A DNA stretch of 64,000 bases from Acidobacteriota bacterium (GTDB taxonomy: Bacteria; Acidobacteriota; Terriglobia; UBA7540). The notes under the pieces were generated by a model. That model made no database searches, had not been told where the DNA came from, and was given only the letters and a program-made list of their open reading frames with translations. Location of the stretch: contig CADDZJ010000003.1 in assembly GCA_902812415.1 (NCBI GenBank), forward strand, positions 91,872 through 155,871, read 5' to 3'. Below are positions 51,435-60,710 of this stretch, piece after piece; within the stretch, counting starts at the first letter, position 1, and the number at the start of each line of letters is the position of its first letter. The position numbers were made by a program, and so were the translations under genes.

Positions 51435-51963
51435 ATGACGATTATGGTCGCCAATTCCGGCGACATCGCAGCCTTCGTCACACTGGCGAACGGCGGGAAA
51501 ATTTCCGTCAGCGCCGGCGCAACCCTCGGCGTCGGCAACGCCGGCATTGTCCCCGGAGGCCCGGGCTACGTGATGACGCCCACTGGAACGCTCGATGAGC
51601 TGATTTCAAGCGCTACGAGCTTCGGGACGATTGATGTGAGCGGACCGGCAGCGCTCGATGGCATACTCGATGTGACGCTCGAAAACGGCTTTGTTCCCAC
51701 CGTCGGCGAGCAATTTGCTTTCTTGGACTTCACCCCCCGGCGATCTTACCGGAACGTTCGCCAATTTCCTCGGCCCGACATTCGACAACGGGCTTGAGAA
51801 GTGGGCGCTCGACTATGACAATGCCGACGGTCGCGTTCTGCTCGTCGCCGAGGCGAACACCGCCGCCCGCACCCCCGAGCCTGCCAGCATATTCCTGTTT
51901 GGCACGGGCCTGCTGGGGCTGGCGTTCTTCGCGCGCCGCCTCAACGCAAGGCCCGCTGACTGA
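51435..51963 (+). pseudogene. Frameshifted, 5'-truncated PEP-CTERM protein gene
   Basis: Two frames join at the C-run 51733-51738. Before it: LANGGKISVSAGATLGVGNAGIVPGG, ATSFGTIDVSGPAALDGILDVTLENGFVPTVGEQFAFLDF. After it, in the other frame: GDLTGTFANFLGPTFDNGLEKWALDYDNADGRVLLVAEAN, then the PEP-CTERM tail TPEPASIFLFGTGLLGLAFFARR. Deleting one C restores one continuous frame (DFTPGDLTGTF). The upstream half lacks a signal peptide. It looks like the C-terminal part of a beta-helical, autotransporter-like surface protein that lost its front. Confidence 0.75.
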
Positions 51964-52151
51964 CCTGCACCCATTGCCAGCACCTCCAGACATAACAGCG
52001 TATTGACGTCGACGCGGCTTTACTCCGCTATCCGGCAGCTAAACTCACTGCTACAAAATCGAACGGAGATACAACCCTACAATGTGCCTTCCTTGACACC
52101 CGAAGCAGCACTGATGCCATAATAACTTTCGATGGAAGGGGAACTCTTGCC

Positions 52152-52727
52152 TTGTCGGATCATCCTCAAAGTCCTCACGAGATGCTAGGCCAGGCGCGCG
52201 CGCGAGTTCAGGAGGAGATCGGCCGGTTTGGTGAGCTGCTTCAGGCCATCGAACACAGCGTTCAGGAGTTGCGCGCCCAGTTCGAGCGCTCAATCACCGC
52301 GGTGAATGCCCAATTTGAGGGGCTTGAAAAGGCCTGGCGCGCCGGAGGCGCAGCTTCAACCTCGGAGTCGGTTTCTGAGAAGCCCGCGATAGATGTTCCG
52401 CGTCCGGTGGAAAGCGCCGCGGAAGCAACACTTTCGCGGCTCAGCGACGCCGGACAAAAGCTGCACCAGGACGCGATGCGATATGCCCGCCTTCTGGTCT
52501 CGGAGATCGAGCTTTATAACCGAGACGAGGTGGAGCAGGGGCGGTCCCACAAAGACCTCTATCGCCGCCTCAGATTTCACATCGACCGGAGCCGGCAGGC
52601 TTACGAAAGCCGCTTCGGCCCTGGAGTGATCGAGGAGAGAAATTACTTTCACGAGGAAATCGTGAGGATTCTGGCTCGCAGCGACGCAACCCTCCTGGGA
52701 CCGGATTATCCCCTGCCTGCAAAGTGA
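52152..52727 (+). CDS. Coiled-coil protein coupled to the lytic transglycosylase
   Basis: 191 residues from TTG 52152, preceded by GGAAGGGGA; ATG 52182 is an alternative. No signal peptide. The first 65 residues are helical and Gln/Glu-rich (ARARVQEEIGRFGELLQAIEHSVQELRAQFERSITAVNAQFEGL), a likely coiled coil. A linker follows, then a C-terminal helical region with AMRYARLLVSEIELYNRDEVEQGRSHKDLYRRLRFHIDRSRQAYESRFG, a sequence style I have met in acidobacterial hypothetical proteins. Its stop overlaps the transglycosylase start (GTGA), so the two are translationally coupled. Function unknown. Confidence 0.78.
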   Translation: MSDHPQSPHEMLGQARARVQEEIGRFGELLQAIEHSVQELRAQFERSITAVNAQFEGLEKAWRAGGAASTSESVSEKPAIDVPRPVESAAEATLSRLSDAGQKLHQDAMRYARLLVSEIELYNRDEVEQGRSHKDLYRRLRFHIDRSRQAYESRFGPGVIEERNYFHEEIVRILARSDATLLGPDYPLPAK

Positions 52728-55042
52728 AATTCTCCTGCTCCCAACATCGACACCTGCTCGCCGCGCTCGTGGCCCTGGCGATCGGCCTCGCGGGAATCCC
52801 ATCGCGCGCGGCGGTAAGCCCGGCCCTTAAGACGCTTGCCGCGCGGGCCGTATCCCGCCGCGGCTGGAACGCCTTGCGGCGCTACGCGCGCTCAACCCGC
52901 AGCGATGAGGCTCGCGGGCTGGCCTACTTTACTCTGGGGTATCGGGAATACGAGGCTGGAATGTACGAAGCCTCGGCGGAAGATCTGGCGAAAGCGGTTG
53001 AAGCGGAATGTTCCCTTTCAGGCTTCGCCGAATATTACGAGGCGCTGGCGGACCAACGTCTGCATCGCGATGAAGACGCCATCCACACGCTCACCGGCTT
53101 TAACCTCAGGCACCCCGAAAGCGCCAGCCAATTGCGCGTGATGGACCTTCTGGCTAGCCTGCTCATCCAGGCTGGCCACCCGGATCGTGCGCTCGCAGTT
53201 CTGAATGCAAACCCGAAAGCAAGCTCTCGCCCATCCTCGCTGCTGCTTTATGCGAAAGCCTATACGGCCCAGCAAAACGACCTTGCCGCTGCGCGCGCCT
53301 ACCAGCAGTTGTACTATAACTTTCCCACCGCTTCAGAGGCTGCAAGCGCCCAAAGCGCTCTCCGCGAGCTTCGGTCGCGCCTCGGCTCCCGCTTTCCGGA
53401 AGTCTCCGATGAAATCAAGACCGAACGGGCGCAGAAATTCTTCGAGCGCGGCCTTGATGAACGCGCGCTCAATGAATACGACAATCTGCTGCTAAGCGAA
53501 CCGCAAAGCCCGCTACAGGAATCATGGCGCCTGGCGCGGGCGCGATGCTTGATCGGCCTGCGCCGCTATTCGGAGGCCATCCAGGCCCTCAGCCAGCCGA
53601 TACCCCAGAATCCAGAGGCGGATGCGCAACGACTCTCCTTGCTGGTCGATGCCTATGGGCGGGCTGACGATGAGCCTTCCATGCTGCACGCGCTCGATGA
53701 GATTTACCAGCACTATCCCCGTTCGCCTTACTACGGCAATGCTCTGGCTTTAGCAGGGAGCTATTTTGTACGCCAGGGTTTCTGGCAGACCGCAGCGCCT
53801 TACTATGAACATCTGCTGCACGATTTCCCGCAAAACCCATTCGCTCCCGAGGCCTCGTGGCGCGTGGCGTGGACGAACGTGCTGGCCGGGAAAATGGATG
53901 ATGCGCAAGCTGCATTGCGCGATTTTATAAACCATTATCCCAGCTCTTCACGCGCTCCGGCCGCCCTCTATTGGCTGGGCTGGCTCAAGAGCCGTCAGGG
54001 CGATTCTTCCCAGGCCGATGAGTTTTTCCGATTTCTGGAGCGACGCTTTGCCAACAGCTATTACGGCCTCAAGGCCAGGCGCTGGCTTCGGAACAGTTCC
54101 GAGCGAGCAGCCACAGGAACATCGGCTTCGGATATAACCCATCCCGCGTCTGCGCTCGCAGACCTGGGAATCGTGATTCCCGCCCGCGCGCCGGTTGAAA
54201 TCAGCGTCTGCGAAAACGACACGGATACGAACGAATTTCTGGAACCTGCCGACACACTCGCGGCCCTCAGTCTTTATGATTTGGCGGAACAATACCTCAA
54301 GGACGCAATCGCCAGCCGCCCGCAGGACGCCAACGTTTTTTTGGCTTTGGCCCGCATTTACGTTGCGGAGAAAGATACGGCCAACGCCTTGTTTGCAGCC
54401 CGCCGCGCGGTCCCGCGTTATAGCGAATATCCGTTCGATTCTTTAACGAGAGAGTTCTGGACCATCCTTTACCCTCGCGCTTACTGGAATATCGTGCGGC
54501 GTTACGCGCGGGCCAACCGCCTGGACCCGTATCTGGTGATGGGCATCATTCGTCAGGAGTCGGCGTTTAACCCCCACGCTACTTCCCCGACCCAGGCCCG
54601 TGGCCTGATGCAGATGGAGCCTGGCACGGCAACCTTGCGCGTACGCGGGCGGCGACGGCGGCGAAGGATAACCCGGGCGCTCTACAGCCCAAGCTATAAC
54701 ATACGCGTCAGTTGCCGCTATCTTCGCAATCTGCTGCGCTCGTTTAACGGAAACGTCCCTGAAACTCTGGCCGCCTACAATGCCGGGGATTTTCGCGTGA
54801 AAAAGTGGCTGGCGAATAGCAAGGTGCAGGATCCGGACCAGTTCATCGAAACCATTCCCTTCACCGACACTCGGGCGTATGTGGAAGCGGTGCTTCGCGA
54901 CAGCATGATTTACCGCAGCCTGCTCACAAGCGACGCGCGCTTTAAGCGCTGCCCGCGCTCAGGCCAAGAGCGCCGCGCGGTTGCGGACTCCGCTCGTCCG
55001 ATCAGTAAATCCGAACCACGTCGGGCCTTGCCGCACCAGTGA
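52724..55042 (+). CDS. slt: Soluble lytic murein transglycosylase with TPR-like superhelix (Slt70 type)
   Basis: 772 residues; GTG start overlapping the upstream stop. A signal sequence (HLLAALVALAIGLAGIPSRAA) leads to a long helical-repeat superhelix (about 35-600) of TPR-like units (AYFTLGYREYEAGMYEASAEDLAKAVE, YYGNALALAGSYFVRQGFWQTAAPYYEHLL, ALYWLGWLKSRQGDSSQADEFF). The catalytic domain has LDPYLVMGIIRQESAFNPHATSPTQARGLMQM with the catalytic Glu in RQES. It ends with YNIRVSCRYLRNLLRSFNGNVPETLAAYNAGDFRVKKWL. An arginine-dense loop (RVRGRRRRRRITRA) replaces the usual loop before the last part. It cleaves peptidoglycan strands to anhydro-muropeptides. Confidence 0.93.
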   Translation: MKFSCSQHRHLLAALVALAIGLAGIPSRAAVSPALKTLAARAVSRRGWNALRRYARSTRSDEARGLAYFTLGYREYEAGMYEASAEDLAKAVEAECSLSGFAEYYEALADQRLHRDEDAIHTLTGFNLRHPESASQLRVMDLLASLLIQAGHPDRALAVLNANPKASSRPSSLLLYAKAYTAQQNDLAAARAYQQLYYNFPTASEAASAQSALRELRSRLGSRFPEVSDEIKTERAQKFFERGLDERALNEYDNLLLSEPQSPLQESWRLARARCLIGLRRYSEAIQALSQPIPQNPEADAQRLSLLVDAYGRADDEPSMLHALDEIYQHYPRSPYYGNALALAGSYFVRQGFWQTAAPYYEHLLHDFPQNPFAPEASWRVAWTNVLAGKMDDAQAALRDFINHYPSSSRAPAALYWLGWLKSRQGDSSQADEFFRFLERRFANSYYGLKARRWLRNSSERAATGTSASDITHPASALADLGIVIPARAPVEISVCENDTDTNEFLEPADTLAALSLYDLAEQYLKDAIASRPQDANVFLALARIYVAEKDTANALFAARRAVPRYSEYPFDSLTREFWTILYPRAYWNIVRRYARANRLDPYLVMGIIRQESAFNPHATSPTQARGLMQMEPGTATLRVRGRRRRRRITRALYSPSYNIRVSCRYLRNLLRSFNGNVPETLAAYNAGDFRVKKWLANSKVQDPDQFIETIPFTDTRAYVEAVLRDSMIYRSLLTSDARFKRCPRSGQERRAVADSARPISKSEPRRALPHQ

Positions 55043-55147
55043 CCATTTTCGGCTTTAAACTTGCAGCAGTTCACTGTAAACTGCTTCGAGTGGTGTAGGA
55101 GGAAGATTCGGGAAATGAAGTCGCACCTCCGCACGACAGAGGTCCGT

Positions 55148-55244
55148 AAATTATAGTGACAGCGTTTTTGTAGCGGCGTTGCCCCAGCGCCAGAAACCGC
55201 TGGTGTGGACACCGGCGCTACAGCAGAGGTTGCCACCATAATTT
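55148..55244. repeat. Dispersed CAGCGCC/GCGCTACAG repeat, copy C, with short terminal inverted repeats
   Basis: AAATTAT (55148-55154) and ATAATTT (55238-55244) bound the element, which contains GTGACAGCG, TAGCGGCGTTGCCCCAGCGCC, AAACCGCTGGTGTGGACACC and GGCGCTACAGCAGAGG. Copy A at 15446-15526 shares the left end. It lies in the 220-bp gap between the transglycosylase and aminotransferase genes. Confidence 0.7.
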
Positions 55245-55262
55245 GCAGTCATCACTAAGATT

Positions 55263-56435
55263 ATGCAAATCACACGACGCGCGTTGACTTCGCGCAAGGC
55301 GCAACAATTCACGGAATCCGTGATCCGCGAGATGACGCGATTGGCCATGGAGCATGACGCCCTGAACCTGGCGCAGGGATTTCCGGATTTTCCCGCGCCG
55401 GAACAGGTGAAAGAAGCCGCCATTCGCGCCATCCGCGCCGACGTGAATCAGTACTCCATCACCTGGGGCGCCAAAGAATTCCGGCAGGCCATTGCGGAGC
55501 GATTCGAGCGCGACACAGGCTTGATTATCGATCCGGAGCGCGAATTGACGGTTTGCTGCGGCGCGACCGAAGCCATGATCTCTTCCCTCCTTGCCATCGT
55601 CGATCCGGGTGAAGAGGTAGTGGTTTTCGAGCCTTTTTATGAGAATTACGGGCCTGATTCCATCATTTGCGGCGCTGTTCCCCGCTTTGTCTCACTCAGG
55701 CCGCCTGCCTGGACGTTTGACCCGGAAGAGTTAGCCGTCGCTTTCAACGAGCGCACGCGCGCGATTGTGTTAAACACTCCCAACAATCCCACGGGGAAAG
55801 TCTTTACCCGCGCTGAGCTTGAAACCATCGCGGAGCTTTGTCGGCGCTGGGATGCTTACGCCGTTTCTGATGAAATTTATCAGTATCTCGTTTACGATGG
55901 CGCTCAGCACATTTCGATTGCGGCTCTGCCCGGCATGCGCGAGCGCAGCATCACGATCAACAGCATGTCGAAAACTTACAGCGTGACCGGCTGGCGTGTG
56001 GGTTACGCTGTGGCGCCGCCGGAGACTTCCAACGCCATCCGAAAGATGCACGATTTTATCACCGTAGGCGCGCCGGCGCCGCTTCAGGAAGCGGGCACGG
56101 TAGCGCTGCGAATGCCGGACGATTATTACGAGAAAATCAGGCAGGAGTACGCCGCGCGACGCGACCGATTCCTGCCGGCGCTCGAAAAGGCAGGATTCCG
56201 CTGCTATAAGCCGCAGGGCGCCTATTACATCATGACGGATATTTCAGATTTCGGCTTTGCGAACGATGTGGAATTTGCGCGCTATCTGGTGAGAGAAATC
56301 GGAGTGGCTGTCGTCCCTGGAAGCAGCTTCTACAGCCGGCCAGAGCTTGGCAGTCAGCAAATCCGCTTTTGCTACAGCAAGACGGATGCAACGCTCAACG
56401 AAGCAGCCCAGCGACTGATGCAGTTGCAAAGTTAA
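55263..56435 (+). CDS. Class I/II PLP-dependent aminotransferase
   Basis: 390 residues of fold type I. N-terminal ALNLAQGFPDFPAPEQVKEAA and the aromatic/substrate loop NQYSITWGAKEFRQAIAERFE resemble the YbdL/kynurenine-glutamine transaminase branch. Cofactor residues: CCGATEAM, NTPNNPTGKVF, AVSDEIYQYLVYDG, and the Schiff-base Lys in SMSKTYSVTGWRVGYAVAP. The C-terminal Arg for the substrate carboxylate is in QIRFCYSKTD. The substrate may be methionine, glutamine or an aromatic amino acid. No ribosome site is evident before the ATG. A terminator hairpin begins at its stop codon. Confidence 0.93.
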   Translation: MQITRRALTSRKAQQFTESVIREMTRLAMEHDALNLAQGFPDFPAPEQVKEAAIRAIRADVNQYSITWGAKEFRQAIAERFERDTGLIIDPERELTVCCGATEAMISSLLAIVDPGEEVVVFEPFYENYGPDSIICGAVPRFVSLRPPAWTFDPEELAVAFNERTRAIVLNTPNNPTGKVFTRAELETIAELCRRWDAYAVSDEIYQYLVYDGAQHISIAALPGMRERSITINSMSKTYSVTGWRVGYAVAPPETSNAIRKMHDFITVGAPAPLQEAGTVALRMPDDYYEKIRQEYAARRDRFLPALEKAGFRCYKPQGAYYIMTDISDFGFANDVEFARYLVREIGVAVVPGSSFYSRPELGSQQIRFCYSKTDATLNEAAQRLMQLQS

Positions 56436-56462
56436 AGACGAAAGACGATCGGCTTTCGTCTT
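56435..56462. terminator. Hairpin between converging aminotransferase and pilC genes
   Basis: AAGACGAAAG and CTTTCGTCTT form a perfect 10-bp stem around an 8-base loop. GCCGCAATTTTT follows on the plus strand. It is positioned to stop the aminotransferase transcript, and possibly pilC from the other side. Confidence 0.7.
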
Positions 56463-56472
56463 GCCGCAATTT

Positions 56473-57687
56473 TTATCCTGCGCTGCCGGCCAGCTTTCCA
56501 ATCAGGCTGAAGAGCGGCAGATACATCGAGATCACCACTCCTCCGACCACCACGCCGAGGAACAAAATAATGATCGGTTCCATGGCTGTCAGCAGATCGG
56601 CCACAGCGGCGTCAACCTCGTCTTCGTAAAAGTCCGCAATCTTCTGGAGCATGGCGTCGAGCGCTCCGGTCTGTTCGCCCACGCCGATCATCTGCACGAC
56701 CATATTGGGAAAAACTTCGGTCGCCTTGAGAGGATCGACGATGGTCTGCCCTCCCTCGACCTCTTTGCGGACATCCAGAATGGCTTTCTCAATCACTGCG
56801 TTGCCGGAAGAGCGCGCCGTAATATCCATCGCCTCGAGCATCGGAACGCCGCTGGTGATCAAAGTGCCGAGGGTGCGCGTGAAGCGCGCCACGGCGATCT
56901 TTCTCATCAGCATCCCGATGACGGGAATCTTCAGAATGAACCGGTCAATTTTCATGCGGCCTTCAGGCGTTGCGTAATAGCGTTTCACCGCATAGACGGA
57001 AGCGCCCGCAGCTAGAATAACGATCCAGGCAAAATGCGCGACGGCATGGCTCAACGCGATGACGATGCGCGTGGGGAGGGGCAACTCCACTCCCAGCCCC
57101 ACAAACAGACTCGCAAAGATGGGAACCACTTTCCACAGCAGCAGGAAGATAACGCCCGCCGCGATAATGAGCACCGCCGCCGGATAAATCATCGCGGATT
57201 GCACCGCGCGTCTCAGCTTCACCGCTTTCTCGATGTAAGTGGACAAGCGGCGCAGGATGCCGTCCAGGATGCCGCCCGCCTCGCCCGCTTCCACCATGTT
57301 GGTATAGAGGTCGTCAAAGATTCTGGGAAACAGGCGCATGGAATTAGCCAGAGTTGAACCGCTCTCAACCGATCCGCGCACACGCCTCAGGGCCTCAGAG
57401 AAATGCTTATTCTGCTGTTGCGAGGCGAGAATTTCGAGGCACTGCACCAGGGGAAGGCCAGCATCAATCATCACGGAGAACTGGCGGGTGAAAATCGCCA
57501 GTTCCTTGGACTTGACCTTGCCGATTTTGGGCTGCGCTTCGCTTTCCGCCGCGCGAGTTTTTTCGACGGCTGGCTTTCCGGCTGCCGCCAAACGAAACGG
57601 CTTGGCCGTTCCACTGGGAGTCAAGACCCTGGCGCCTCCCTGCATCTGAGGCCTTCCGGAGGATTGAGGAAATTGCAACGTCGGCAT
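56473..57687 (-). CDS. pilC: Type IV pilus inner-membrane platform protein PilC
   Basis: 404 residues from the ATG at 57687, which has GAAGGAGC nine bases upstream; the frame extends to 57792 without a ribosome site. The first GspF domain (LAIFTRQFSVMIDAGLPLVQCLEILASQQ) ends in two helices (MIYPAAVLIIAAGVIFLLLWKVVPIF). The second (FTRTLGTLITSGVPMLEAMDIT, MIGVGEQTGALDAMLQKIADFYEDEVD) precedes the last helix (MEPIIILFLGVVVGGVVISMYLPLFSLIG). The N-terminal 60 residues are extra and Ala/Lys-rich. Last gene of pilB-pilT-pilC. Confidence 0.95.
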   Translation of the reverse strand: MPTLQFPQSSGRPQMQGGARVLTPSGTAKPFRLAAAGKPAVEKTRAAESEAQPKIGKVKSKELAIFTRQFSVMIDAGLPLVQCLEILASQQQNKHFSEALRRVRGSVESGSTLANSMRLFPRIFDDLYTNMVEAGEAGGILDGILRRLSTYIEKAVKLRRAVQSAMIYPAAVLIIAAGVIFLLLWKVVPIFASLFVGLGVELPLPTRIVIALSHAVAHFAWIVILAAGASVYAVKRYYATPEGRMKIDRFILKIPVIGMLMRKIAVARFTRTLGTLITSGVPMLEAMDITARSSGNAVIEKAILDVRKEVEGGQTIVDPLKATEVFPNMVVQMIGVGEQTGALDAMLQKIADFYEDEVDAAVADLLTAMEPIIILFLGVVVGGVVISMYLPLFSLIGKLAGSAG

Positions 57688-57799
57688 AATGAAAGCTCCT
57701 TCGAGCAGCCCTATCCCCAATGATGGATACCGGACTGCTTCAAGAATCCATTGACGCGCCGCCTCGCTGTGGGACAGGCGCGGCAAGTGCAAAAGCGCT

Positions 57800-58927
57800 T
57801 TAGCGTTTGCCCACCGGCGTCAGGACAGCCGGGCGGGCGCTTGCCGGAGCCTGAGCGCCGCGCTGAATCATGTCCAGAAGCTCCTCGGGAAGACCCGACC
57901 TTCCGAGGGCTGTTTCCTGCGTAATCAGGCCGCGCTGGTAAAGCAAATAAAGCGATTGGTTAAATGTCTGCATGCCGAATTTTTCCTGGCCCGACTGCAT
58001 CATGGAATAGATCTGGTGAACCTTGTCCTCACGGATCAAATTGCGAATCGCCGGATTGGGCGTCAGAATTTCCATCGCCATCACCCGGCCTTTGCCGTCC
58101 GCACGAGGCAAAAGCGCCTGGCATAAAATCCCTTCCAATACCAGCGAAAGCTGCGCCCGCACCTGCGACTGCTGGTGCGCGGGAAAAACATCGATGATGC
58201 GATTGATCGTGGAGGCGGCGGAATTGGTGTGCAAAGTTCCAAACGTCAGGTGGCCGGTTTCCGCGATGCGCAGAGCGGATTCAATCGTCTCCAGATCGCG
58301 CATTTCCCCGATCAACACCACGTCCGGATCTTCACGGAGCGCCGCCCTCAAGGCATTCGAGAACGAGTGAGTATCCGCATGCACCTCGCGCTGGTTTACC
58401 AGGCAGCGCTTGTGATTGTGAAGAAACTCGATCGGATCTTCGATGGTGATCATGTGCTCGTAGCGCGTTTCATTAATCAAATCGAGCATCGTCGCCAGGG
58501 TTGTGGATTTTCCGCTGCCCGTCGGGCCGGTCACCAGAATCAGGCCGCGCGGTTTCTGGCAGAGCTTGCGAAGCACCGGAGGAAGGCCCAGTTGCTCAAA
58601 GGTCCTGATCTCAAATGGAATCACTCGGAAAACGGCCGCCGTTGATCCGCGCTGGTTAAATAAATTGCCTCGGAAGCGGGCCAGGTCCCTGATTCCGAAA
58701 GAGAAGTCCAGTTCCAATGTTTCCTCAAAGCGATGTTTCTGCGTTTCGGTCAGCACGCTATAGGCAAGCTGTTTGGTCTCGGCAGGCCCCAGGGCCGGAA
58801 GGTCATCCAGAGGCTTCAATTCGCCATGGATGCGAATGCGCGGAGGGGAATTAGTGGTGATGTGAAGGTCGGAACCTCCCATCTCCACCAGGCGTTTCAG
58901 CAGATCACTCAGGGTTGGAAGCGGCAT
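57800..58927 (-). CDS. pilT: Pilus retraction ATPase PilT
   Basis: 375 residues. A PAS-like N-terminal part (LLKRLVEMGGSDLHITTNSPPRIRIHGEL) precedes the ATPase: GPTGSGKS at 134-141, ITIEDPIEFLHNH (Asp box), DPDVVLIGEMRDLETI (Walker B) and GHLTFGTLHTNSA (His box). The PilT-specific C-terminal AIRNLIREDKVHQIYSMMQSG motif, needed for retraction in characterised PilT proteins, is intact. AGGGAGA precedes the ATG. Its presence means the pilus is probably retractable. The gene follows pilB by 16 bp. Confidence 0.97.
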   Translation of the reverse strand: MPLPTLSDLLKRLVEMGGSDLHITTNSPPRIRIHGELKPLDDLPALGPAETKQLAYSVLTETQKHRFEETLELDFSFGIRDLARFRGNLFNQRGSTAAVFRVIPFEIRTFEQLGLPPVLRKLCQKPRGLILVTGPTGSGKSTTLATMLDLINETRYEHMITIEDPIEFLHNHKRCLVNQREVHADTHSFSNALRAALREDPDVVLIGEMRDLETIESALRIAETGHLTFGTLHTNSAASTINRIIDVFPAHQQSQVRAQLSLVLEGILCQALLPRADGKGRVMAMEILTPNPAIRNLIREDKVHQIYSMMQSGQEKFGMQTFNQSLYLLYQRGLITQETALGRSGLPEELLDMIQRGAQAPASARPAVLTPVGKR

Positions 58928-58943
58928 AACGGATCAATTCTCC

Positions 58944-60710
58944 CTAAAGCACGGTCTCACGGATAACTTCCTCAAGCGTCGTCATGCCCGACTTGACCTT
59001 AATCAATCCGCTGCGACGCAACGTAATCATCCCCTGCTCGATGGCTTTTCGCTTCAATTCGAGCGCGGAAGCTCCCACCAGGATGAGATCACGAATTTCG
59101 TCGGTGATTTCCATCACTTCATAAAGGCCCACGCGCCCTTTGTAGCCTCGCCCGCCACACGTATTGCAACCTTTTCCCTTATATGGCATCGCGGTCCGGG
59201 CCTCTTCAGGCGTAAAACCAGCATCTATCAGAACCTGCGGGCTTGCCGGGTCTGGAATCTTGCAATCCGAGCAGATGCGGCGCACCAGGCGTTGAGCGCA
59301 AATGAGGTGAACCGAAGTTGCCACCAGAAAAGGCTCAATGCCCATATTCATCAGACGAGAGATCGTTGAAGGCGCATCGTTCGTGTGCAAAGTGGAAAGC
59401 ACCAGGTGGCCTGTGAGCGCTGCTTTGATCGCAATTTCCGCTGTCTCAAAATCGCGGATTTCGCCGACGAGAATAATATTGGGATCCTGGCGCAGGAAAG
59501 ACCTCAAGGCTGCGGCGAAATTCAGGCCGATTTGCTCCTTCATCTGAACCTGATTAATTCCGGGCAACTGAAACTCCACCGGGTCTTCAGCGGTCATGAT
59601 GTTGGTGTCTTCTTTATTAAGCTGGGCAATGGAAGAATAAAGCGTATTGGTCTTGCCGCTCCCCGTAGGTCCGGTTACGAGCACCATGCCATAGGGTTTG
59701 AAGATAGCCTTCTGAAACTTTTCCAGCGACTCAGGCTCAAAGCCGAGTTTCGTCATGTCGAGCCTCAGGTTTTCCTTATCCAGCAGGCGCATGACGATCT
59801 TTTCGCCATGCAGGGTCGGCAGCACAGAAACGCGCAGGTCGAGCTGCTTTCTCTTGCCTTGGTGCATCAACTTCAGCATAATGCGCCCATCCTGCGGCAA
59901 CCGCTTTTCTGCAATGTCGAGCCGGGCCATAATCTTGATGCGGCTGATGATGGCATCCCTGAGCTTGAGCGGCGGATTCATGACGGATTGCAGCAGGCCA
60001 TCAATGCGGTAACGGACACGATAGTCCTTCTCATAAGGCTCCAGGTGAATGTCGCTTGCACCGCGTTTTACCGCATCCATCAGAATGTAGTTCACCAGGC
60101 GGATGACGGGCGCTTCCTCAGCGGCTCTTTCAAGGTCCGCCAGGTTCAGCGTGCCTTCCTCGTCTTCATCCAGCTCCACGCTTTCGGCTGTGCCCTCGTC
60201 CAGGAAGCTTACCAGTTCGTCGATTTCCTTTTTCCGCGCAACATCTTCAGCCGTGCCGTAATGATTTTTGATCGCCTGATCGATTTCAGTTTCAGACGCC
60301 AGCACCGGTTCAATATGCAGTCCGGTGAGGAATTTCACATCGTCCAAAGCGAAAACGTTGGAAGGGTCGCTGATGGCCAGCGTCAGGGAGGAGCCGGTTC
60401 TCACCAGCGGCAGCACGTGATGCTTCGTCGCCATCTCCATAGGGATCAGCTTGACGACGGCAGGATCAACTGGAAATTCGCTGAGTTTGACCGAAGGAAT
60501 TCCGTATTGCGCAGCAAGCGCTTCCGTCACGTGTTCGTGGGTCAGAAAACCCAGATTCACCAGCGCTTCTCCCAGCTTTCCTCCGTGCGACCGTTGGTGT
60601 TCAAGCGCAAGTTGGAGCTGTTGAAGCGAAATCCGGCTTTCCCTCAGCAGAATCTCTCCCAGCCTGCCCGACATAGATTGCGCGCTCAGAGATACATTCT
60701 CGGTCAACAT
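58944..60710 (-). CDS. pilB: Pilus extension ATPase PilB
   Basis: 588 residues. Two GspE-N (MshEN) modules at the N-terminus, the first with SMSGRLGEILLRESRISLQQLQLALEHQR and the second around residues 55-155 (TEALAAQYGIPSVKLSEFPVDPAVVKLIP). Such modules bind cyclic di-GMP in some PilB/MshE proteins, so that control is possible here. The ATPase core has GPTGSGKT at 347-354, AEDPVEFQLPG, DPNIILVGEIRDFETAE, GHLVLSTLHTNDA, and a four-Cys zinc motif (CSDC, CNTC). First gene of pilB-pilT-pilC; the divergent gene starts 116 bp away. Confidence 0.96.
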   Translation of the reverse strand: MLTENVSLSAQSMSGRLGEILLRESRISLQQLQLALEHQRSHGGKLGEALVNLGFLTHEHVTEALAAQYGIPSVKLSEFPVDPAVVKLIPMEMATKHHVLPLVRTGSSLTLAISDPSNVFALDDVKFLTGLHIEPVLASETEIDQAIKNHYGTAEDVARKKEIDELVSFLDEGTAESVELDEDEEGTLNLADLERAAEEAPVIRLVNYILMDAVKRGASDIHLEPYEKDYRVRYRIDGLLQSVMNPPLKLRDAIISRIKIMARLDIAEKRLPQDGRIMLKLMHQGKRKQLDLRVSVLPTLHGEKIVMRLLDKENLRLDMTKLGFEPESLEKFQKAIFKPYGMVLVTGPTGSGKTNTLYSSIAQLNKEDTNIMTAEDPVEFQLPGINQVQMKEQIGLNFAAALRSFLRQDPNIILVGEIRDFETAEIAIKAALTGHLVLSTLHTNDAPSTISRLMNMGIEPFLVATSVHLICAQRLVRRICSDCKIPDPASPQVLIDAGFTPEEARTAMPYKGKGCNTCGGRGYKGRVGLYEVMEITDEIRDLILVGASALELKRKAIEQGMITLRRSGLIKVKSGMTTLEEVIRETVL

